Shown piece by piece: positions 42,509 to 47,291 of a DNA stretch of 47,291 nt. The translations under genes and the position numbers were made by a program. Below the pieces are notes generated by a model. It worked only from the letters and a program-made list of their open reading frames with translations. It was not told the origin of the DNA and did not search any database. The DNA is taken from NCBI GenBank assembly GCA_027309085.1, contig DAIDDL010000031.1, positions 1-47,291 of the forward strand, in the 5' to 3' direction. How positions within the stretch are numbered: position 1 is the stretch's first letter; each line of letters starts with the position of its first letter. This DNA is from Sulfobacillus sp. (GTDB lineage: Bacteria > Bacillota > Sulfobacillia > Sulfobacillales > Sulfobacillaceae).

Positions 42509-44395
42509 TCAATGCAACGCCAACAGCATAATGCCGATGGTCACAAGCAGATAGCTCAGGTACAGCCGCACGGGGCCAGCCTGGATGCGTGTGCTGTACT
42601 GCGAAAGGGTCCAGGCCAGGCGGTAGCCGGGCCGGTAGAGATACCGTTCCCAGGTCGGCGTGGTGCCGCCCCTATACACCAGCCGGGCCGGAAAGTCACG
42701 CGGGTAGCGGCCCGCACGAGCCAAATTGCGGTGCGGTTGGTAAATGAAAGCAAATGTCGTCCGCACGGCTTTCGTAAAGGATGAGGACGAGAACTGCATG
42801 GAAGGGGCTGCTTCCCTCCCGCACGCCCATCGCGGCACTTCCCGGGCCTCCCAGAAGCGGGAAAGCAGGGCCAAGCCGGCGGCGGCTGCGACCAGTACGA
42901 CCGCCAGCGTCAACACGTGCAGAGGCAGGAGCACCATCGTGGCGTGCACGGACAGTCCCGGTTCCAGACCGGCGATGATGCGGACCATCGGGCCGGGAAA
43001 GATGCCCAGGCCCAAAGACGCGAGAGCGAGCCCCAAGATGGGCCAGCTCATGCTTTTGGGGACGGCTGCCTGTTTCACCTGCTGGCGCGGCTGTCCCAAG
43101 AAAATCACCCCGGACGCTTTAACGAAACACATCCCAGCCAGCGCGCCCGTCAGTCCCAGCACCAATGCCACACCGAGGGCAAAGACCCCCCACAGCGCGG
43201 GCGAGTGGCTGACAATAGACAAGAGCCCCCGGAAAGTCAGCCACTCGCTGATGAAACCGTTAAAGGGAGGCAAGGCGCTTATCGCCATTGACCCCATCAC
43301 AAATCCGATGGCCACCGCGGGAATCGTGCGGACTAATCCTCCTAAGTGTTCCATGTCGAGGGTGCCGGTGTGCTGTTCTACTGCTCCGGCGGCAAGAAAG
43401 AGCTGACTTTTGAAAATGGCGTGGTTGAGGGTGTGGAAGAGGGCAGCCACCAGTCCGATCACCGTCAGGGTGGGACGGTGCCAGTCAATGCCTAAGTCCA
43501 TCACCCCCAACCCCAATAGGATAATGCCAATGTTTTCGATGCTGTGGTAGGCCAGGAGTCTTTTCAGATCATGCTCCATGAGGGCATAGAGCACTCCTAG
43601 CAGGCTTGACACGGCGCCTGCCGTCAGCAGTACGATTGGCCAGACCATATTGGTGGTTCCCAAGTCTATTAGCAGAAATTGGACGATCCCGAAAATGCCG
43701 AGCTTGATCATGGCGCCTGACATGAGGCTGGACACCGGAGCGGGGGCAACGGGGTGAGCCCGGGGCAGCCAGACATGAAAGGGAATCACCCCGCTCTTAA
43801 TGGCAAAGCCCAGGCCCAGCAGTCCGAAAATCCAGCTTTTCATTCCCAGTGGCAGAGACTTTGCCTCGGCTGCCCAAACCGTGAAGTGCATCGAATGCAG
43901 CTGCGCGGCCATGAGCAGGAATCCGGATAAAATGGCCATGGCACTCAGTTGCGACATGACAAGATAAATAAATCCTGCCTTGATTACACCCGGACGGTCA
44001 TGATGCGACACGACGAGAAAGAACGAGGTAATCGCCATCACTTCCCATGCCGTCATAAACACCCACACAGTTTGAGCCGTCATCACGCCAAGCATGCTGA
44101 CGAGAAAAATGGGTAGCCAAAATGCCGTGGCCGCCTCATCGTGCTGGCGGTATCCAAAGCGATACCAGGATGACATGGCGGCTACCACTCCCAGTACCAG
44201 CACAAACCATGAACGCAGAGGTGTCAGTGCCAGCTCCGGGCCGGAGAGCGCCGGTGTCCATGCTCCCCAAAGTCCCAACACCGCAATCCCCAAAATAGCC
44301 AAACTTAACACCAGCGTCAAACTGGTCGACAACGTCCGCTGAAAAGCGAATCCCGAGACAATCAGCCCACTTACCAAGACCCAGACAATCAGCAT
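42509..44395 (-). CDS. hyfB: Hydrogenase-4-like membrane subunit HyfB (NuoL/M-type)
   Basis: A 628-residue antiporter-like membrane protein with about 15-16 helices, first gene of the structural operon. The central family motifs are AIKSGVIPFHVWLPRAHPVAPAPVSSLMSG, LLAYHSIENIGIILLG, and TLNHAIFKSQLFLAAGAV; the helix with lysine is present. The C-terminal stretch, after about 530, has a cytosolic segment with ACGREAAP and a last helix. In complex I homologues this subunit pumps protons. ATG 44395 follows GAAGGGG by 5 bases. It is 48 bases behind the ArsR regulator gene and 21 before hyfC. Confidence 0.87.
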   Translation of the reverse strand: MLIVWVLVSGLIVSGFAFQRTLSTSLTLVLSLAILGIAVLGLWGAWTPALSGPELALTPLRSWFVLVLGVVAAMSSWYRFGYRQHDEAATAFWLPIFLVSMLGVMTAQTVWVFMTAWEVMAITSFFLVVSHHDRPGVIKAGFIYLVMSQLSAMAILSGFLLMAAQLHSMHFTVWAAEAKSLPLGMKSWIFGLLGLGFAIKSGVIPFHVWLPRAHPVAPAPVSSLMSGAMIKLGIFGIVQFLLIDLGTTNMVWPIVLLTAGAVSSLLGVLYALMEHDLKRLLAYHSIENIGIILLGLGVMDLGIDWHRPTLTVIGLVAALFHTLNHAIFKSQLFLAAGAVEQHTGTLDMEHLGGLVRTIPAVAIGFVMGSMAISALPPFNGFISEWLTFRGLLSIVSHSPALWGVFALGVALVLGLTGALAGMCFVKASGVIFLGQPRQQVKQAAVPKSMSWPILGLALASLGLGIFPGPMVRIIAGLEPGLSVHATMVLLPLHVLTLAVVLVAAAAGLALLSRFWEAREVPRWACGREAAPSMQFSSSSFTKAVRTTFAFIYQPHRNLARAGRYPRDFPARLVYRGGTTPTWERYLYRPGYRLAWTLSQYSTRIQAGPVRLYLSYLLVTIGIMLLALH

Positions 44396-44443
44396 TGGTG
44401 CCCCTTCTCCATTCTGTGGTGTCGGCCGCAGTGCGGCCGTCCT

Positions 44444-44761
44444 TCACTCTGACTGTCGATTGGCTTTCAGCAGTGAATTCATATTTTCTACTTGATTTTC
44501 AAAAATGGTGCGGGCAATATCGAGCAGACTGAACACCAGTGGGTCCCGCACCGTATAGAAGACGTTGGTCCCGCTCTTTCTGGCGTCGACCAGGTGATGC
44601 GAGCGCAATACGGAGAGCTGCTGCGAGACTGATGACGCCTCAATGGCTAGGGCCTGCTGCAGTTCGGTGACGGTTTGTTCACCGGGCCTCAACAGATCTA
44701 GGATCCGAAGCCGCACCGGGTGACCGAGCGTCTTGTAAAGTTCTGCTTTAAAGTCGTACAT
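44444..44761 (-). CDS. ArsR-family transcription regulator of the hyf-like operon
   Basis: A 105-residue winged-helix protein: FKAELYKTLGHPVRLRILDLL, then PGEQTVTELQQAL, the recognition helix EASSVSQQLSVLRSHHLVD and the wing RKSGTNVFYTVRD. The metal motif ELCVCDL of arsenic or zinc sensors is absent and it has no Cys, so it may sense something else or act through other residues. ATG 44761 has only a distant SD (GGGAGGG, 15 bases); an in-frame ATG at 44797 is an alternative. The gene is first in the same direction as hyfB, so it probably controls its own operon. A similar linkage is in Mycobacterium tuberculosis Rv0081-Rv0087 (from memory). Confidence 0.85.
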   Translation of the reverse strand: MYDFKAELYKTLGHPVRLRILDLLRPGEQTVTELQQALAIEASSVSQQLSVLRSHHLVDARKSGTNVFYTVRDPLVFSLLDIARTIFENQVENMNSLLKANRQSE

Positions 44762-44792
44762 CGCGTCCGTAACGGTCCCTCCCCTCCCTGTT

Positions 44793-44820
44793 ATCATACT
44801 GCAATCAGCATAAATGGAAA
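44793..44820 (-). promoter_or_regulatory. Possible promoter of the arsR-hyf operon
   Basis: On the minus strand TTTCCA (44815-44820), a 16-base spacer and TATGAT (44793-44798). The -10 matches at 5 of 6, the -35 at 4 of 6. AT-rich DNA with a GAATATTC palindrome lies further upstream, near 44850, and could be an ArsR site. Confidence 0.4.
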
Positions 44821-44915
44821 CATTCAAAGTTTATCAGATTAAGATATAAGAATATTCATGCCCAACCGCGAAACCCCCACCATCCCGTAGACAGCGCCGC
44901 CAGTCAGGGCGTTGA

Positions 44916-44988
44916 GTTAAGAACATGCGACCAACCGCTGGGCGTATCCCCTTTCCTGTTAACTGGGCTGTTCTTAACCGTCTTGGTC
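44916..44988. repeat. Two interleaved inverted repeats (pseudoknot-like order)
   Basis: GTTAAGAACA (44916-44925) is exactly complementary to TGTTCTTAAC (44969-44978), and GACCAA (44929-44934) to TTGGTC (44983-44988). The order is A-C-A'-C', so the two stems interleave and do not nest. The stretch lies in the 478-base region between the arsR gene and the MFS gene, which otherwise has no gene. Confidence 0.4.
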
Positions 44989-45239
44989 ATGTCTCCTGCT
45001 GGATTTCCCTCTAACTGTCCACTCAGGGCATCGTGGTGGCGCCATTTCTGTGGGCGGCCTGTGTGGTCGGTTGAAATCCAACAGCCCCGCAATCCGCGGG
45101 CTGCATACAGGCTGTGGACGCGTTGCGCCCGCGCACCGCTAGCACTGTCGGCGGAACCGGGGTTGGCAGGGAATTCTGGACGTTATCTGCTAGAATACCC
45201 AATGAAGCGCGGTTGACGCGTGAGGAAAGGGTGGATGTT

Positions 45240-46604
45240 TTGACCGAGGGCAGGCCGGTGCCGCCGCAAGCGCTAAAGTGGGGATTCACGCCAGCCATAT
45301 TGCTGTCCGTTGTGCTGAATCCCTTGAACTCCGCCACTATTTCCGTGGGGCTGGAAGTGCTACTGAGAGCCTTGCACAGCGGGTCCTCCGGAATTACGTG
45401 GATTGTTTCAGGATATTATCTGGGGAGTGCTGTCGCACAGCCTATCATGGGCAGCCTGGGGGACCGCCTGGGTTACCGCAAATTTCTTTACGTCGGTCTC
45501 GCGCTGGTGCTGCTGACAGCGGTGCTGGCTCCTCTGTCTCAGAATCTGTGGGTCTTTGTAGCGTGGCGAGTTGTGCAGGCGGTGGGCACTTCAATGGTTT
45601 TTCCCAATGCGATCGGGCTGGTTCGGAGGTGGCAGCAGCACCGTATGCCGTTGATGCTGGGATGGATTGGCATGGCGGCTGGCATTGCACTGGCGGTCGG
45701 GCCGGCAGTGGGAGGGTTGCTCATAGCCGAATTTGGCTGGCAGGCAATATTCTGGCTGAATATCCCCATAGCGTTGGCCGCCGGGCTCCTGCTGTGGCTG
45801 AGTGTGCCGGATGACGCTCCGGAACAGGCAACGGTCAGCCGTGGCTGGGATTTGTGGGGCAGCAGTCTCTTCAGCATTTTGATGGTGCTTCTCCTCCTGT
45901 GGAGCACCGGGGCAGTGCCGCCTGCGATGGATGCGGCTTTAGGCGCTGGCGCGGTAGCAGTGCTGGCCCTGTTGATTACAGTGGAATCCCGCCAGGCCCG
46001 CCCTGTTATTCCCGTACGGTGGTTTAAACACCCCATATTTTCGGTCGCTGGGGCCGTCACTGTTGTCACCAACTTGGTGATGTACATCGCTCTTTACGGT
46101 ATTCCGGTGTTGCTGGAAACCAGACGGCATCTCTCGGTCACCGCCAGCGGCTTCATGCTGCTGATTTTTGCGGGAACCATGGCCCTAGCCTCCCCTGTGG
46201 GAGGACGGGCCGCCCGCCGGCGGGCGCGCCGGATGCCGGTGCTCGGAGCCAGTGGGATTTTGGTGGTGGCATCTTTAATACTGTGGCTGGGAAATAGGGC
46301 GCCGGTTCTGTGGGTTGGGGTGGCGCTCGCGCTCCTGGGATTAAGTTTTGCTGTCAGCAATGTGCTGTTGCAGCAGGTGGTCCTGGAATTGGCGCCTGCG
46401 AGCCAAGCGGGCAGTGCTTCCGGTCTCTACAGCTTATTGCGCTATGTGGGCACCATGGCCTCGTCCGTGGTGATCGCCGACGCCTTCAGGAGTCCAGCCT
46501 CTATCGGAATTCTGTATGCCAGCCTCGTTGGGGCCAGCAGTCTGAGTTTTTTGCTGAGCTTTCTCATGCCACGCTACCGGGCCGTCAAGGCACCGGGCCA
46601 GTAG
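45240..46604 (+). CDS. MFS transporter (DHA2-like drug/proton antiporter)
   Basis: A 454-residue MFS protein with 13-14 helices. Motif A between helices 2 and 3 reads GSLGDRLGYRKFLYVG, and motif C-like GMAAGIALAVGPAVGGLL follows after helix 5, a mark of drug:H+ antiporters. The start is uncertain. TTG 45240 has AGGAAAGG 9 bases upstream, whereas the GTG at 45231 touches this site; the ORF opens at 45114. It is divergent from the arsR-hyf operon and converges on the last gene. The real substrate is unknown. Confidence 0.82.
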   Translation: MTEGRPVPPQALKWGFTPAILLSVVLNPLNSATISVGLEVLLRALHSGSSGITWIVSGYYLGSAVAQPIMGSLGDRLGYRKFLYVGLALVLLTAVLAPLSQNLWVFVAWRVVQAVGTSMVFPNAIGLVRRWQQHRMPLMLGWIGMAAGIALAVGPAVGGLLIAEFGWQAIFWLNIPIALAAGLLLWLSVPDDAPEQATVSRGWDLWGSSLFSILMVLLLLWSTGAVPPAMDAALGAGAVAVLALLITVESRQARPVIPVRWFKHPIFSVAGAVTVVTNLVMYIALYGIPVLLETRRHLSVTASGFMLLIFAGTMALASPVGGRAARRRARRMPVLGASGILVVASLILWLGNRAPVLWVGVALALLGLSFAVSNVLLQQVVLELAPASQAGSASGLYSLLRYVGTMASSVVIADAFRSPASIGILYASLVGASSLSFLLSFLMPRYRAVKAPGQ

Positions 46605-46682
46605 AGGCCTTGGTACGAAGGTGTGGACACAATAGGGCGACATCCCGGCGGTTGCTGGTGGCCTCGGGGAGGCACAACGCCG

Positions 46683-46727
46683 CGCGGCTGTCCCTTTCGG
46701 GCTCTAAGCCCAGAGGGGACAGCCGCG
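46683..46727. terminator. Shared hairpin between convergent MFS genes
   Basis: CGCGGCTGTCCC (46683-46694) and GGGACAGCCGCG (46716-46727) pair perfectly over 12 bases, with an inner GGGCT-CTA-AGCCC hairpin in the loop. There is no T-tract on either side. Confidence 0.55.
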
Positions 46728-46765
46728 GCGCCTAGGTCAAACCCGTGGATGCCGGGTGCTCGAAT

Positions 46766-47291
46766 TTAAGGAGAAATTTCGTCCAGTGTCTGACCCCGGG
46801 TTCTGACCCCCCACTGGGCGATAATCGCGCCGACCACCAGGAACCCGATAATGAGGGCAAAAGCCCGGGTCGGATAGTTCTCCGTGGACCAGCTGTACGC
46901 CATTGGCATCCACAAATTGAACCCAAAGAACAGGACAACCGCTCCCACCATGCTCCATGATACATTCGTCAGCGCCACCACCATCAAAGCTCCTCCCACA
47001 ATGGTGAGCGCGGCCGCAGTGGGCAGCCAGGTGCGGCGTTCCAGCCTCTCGCTGTAACGGTAAGCGAACGCTGCGCTCATGATAAATCCTATGCCGCCCA
47101 CCGCCGCAATGAGGCCGGCCTCCGATGGGGGAAATTTGAGCGCCGTTAAAAGGGATGTGAGGCCTGCGGCAAAGGTGTAGACGGTCACGTAACTGAAAAC
47201 CCAGACACCCAATAGACCCAAGCCGAGTTTGTCTGTCAACGCTGCGGACATACGGATAATGCGGACCACAATGCAGCCGTGGTGATCGCAA
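46766..47291 (-). CDS. MFS transporter, C-terminal half (5' end outside the window)
   Basis: The C-terminal six helices of an MFS transporter. The frame stays open to the window edge; a Met at 47269 is not the real start because the reading (LGLGLLGVWVFSYVTVYTF, then AAVGGIGFIMSAAFAYRYSERLERR) begins in the loop between the two halves. The segment AFAYRYSERLERRTWLP is the cytosolic motif between helices 8 and 9. The closing part FNLWMPMAYSWSTENYPTRAFA, with Glu-x-x-P-T-R, is like the sugar/metabolite:H+ symporter (MHS/SP) group. Substrate not known. It converges on the DHA2-type gene. Confidence 0.8.
   Translation of the reverse strand, partial: CDHHGCIVVRIIRMSAALTDKLGLGLLGVWVFSYVTVYTFAAGLTSLLTALKFPPSEAGLIAAVGGIGFIMSAAFAYRYSERLERRTWLPTAAALTIVGGALMVVALTNVSWSMVGAVVLFFGFNLWMPMAYSWSTENYPTRAFALIIGFLVVGAIIAQWGVRTRGQTLDEISP

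Noticed and set aside
1-47291. Search by eye for CRISPR repeats, rRNA and riboswitches
   Set aside because: No regularly spaced direct repeats, no rRNA-like core sequence and no clear riboswitch consensus were found.

Overview
The window looks like a chromosomal segment of a fairly GC-rich, Gram-positive-type bacterium. Strong AGGAGG-like ribosome sites, frequent GTG/TTG starts, an LutABC set and the mix of metabolic genes point to the Bacillota. A Sulfobacillus-like acidophile is my best guess, made from recall of gene content and not from a search. No rRNA, tRNA or CRISPR array was seen.

Layout. 1-5.3 kb: a small membrane protein, oligopeptidase B, an ADP-ribosylglycohydrolase and an SRPBCC protein. 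5.3-7.3 kb: a sulfate assimilation pair, APS reductase (cysH) overlapping ATP sulfurylase (sat). 7.3-12.7 kb: a small membrane protein, fossil IS200/IS605-type ends, a universal stress protein, a GT4 glycosyltransferase, a two-part class II aldolase-like protein and a divergent Lgt. 13.1-19.8 kb: lutABC for lactate oxidation, a fumarylacetoacetate hydrolase-family enzyme, a tartrate/D-malate dehydrogenase-type enzyme and an MFS carrier, together an organic-acid utilisation block. 20-23.1 kb: a nucleoside hydrolase, a CBS-pair protein and a sodium:solute symporter.

23.2-29.2 kb is an accessory island. It holds an orphan palindrome, unknown proteins, the decayed 3' end of a group II intron, an AbiV/HEPN-like protein, and a two-gene operon of MutS-family ATPases that keep only the core and ATPase parts and carry Asn-Glu in Walker B. 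Its base composition is visibly more AT-rich in the MutS pair, and the terminator there has T-runs, unlike most others in the window.

29.7-37.5 kb: an FMN reductase whose natural start codon appears changed to ACG, an EamA exporter, a CaiB-type CoA-transferase with a MaoC hydratase, a divergent acyl-CoA synthetase, a 45-residue membrane protein too short for ordinary gene finding, and an APC amino-acid permease.

37.6-44.8 kb is the most striking part. A six-gene hydrogenase-4/complex I-like operon (hyfB-C-E-F-G-I order) lies directly behind an ArsR-type regulator. The large subunit has lost one of the four nickel-ligand cysteines and stops exactly where a maturation protease would normally cut, so it is probably not a conventional hydrogenase but a member of the Ehr (energy-converting hydrogenase-related) type. 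The window ends with two convergent MFS transporters, the last cut by the window edge.

Most genes here are followed by long perfect GC-rich hairpins without a T-tract, and in two cases the stop codon lies inside the hairpin loop.
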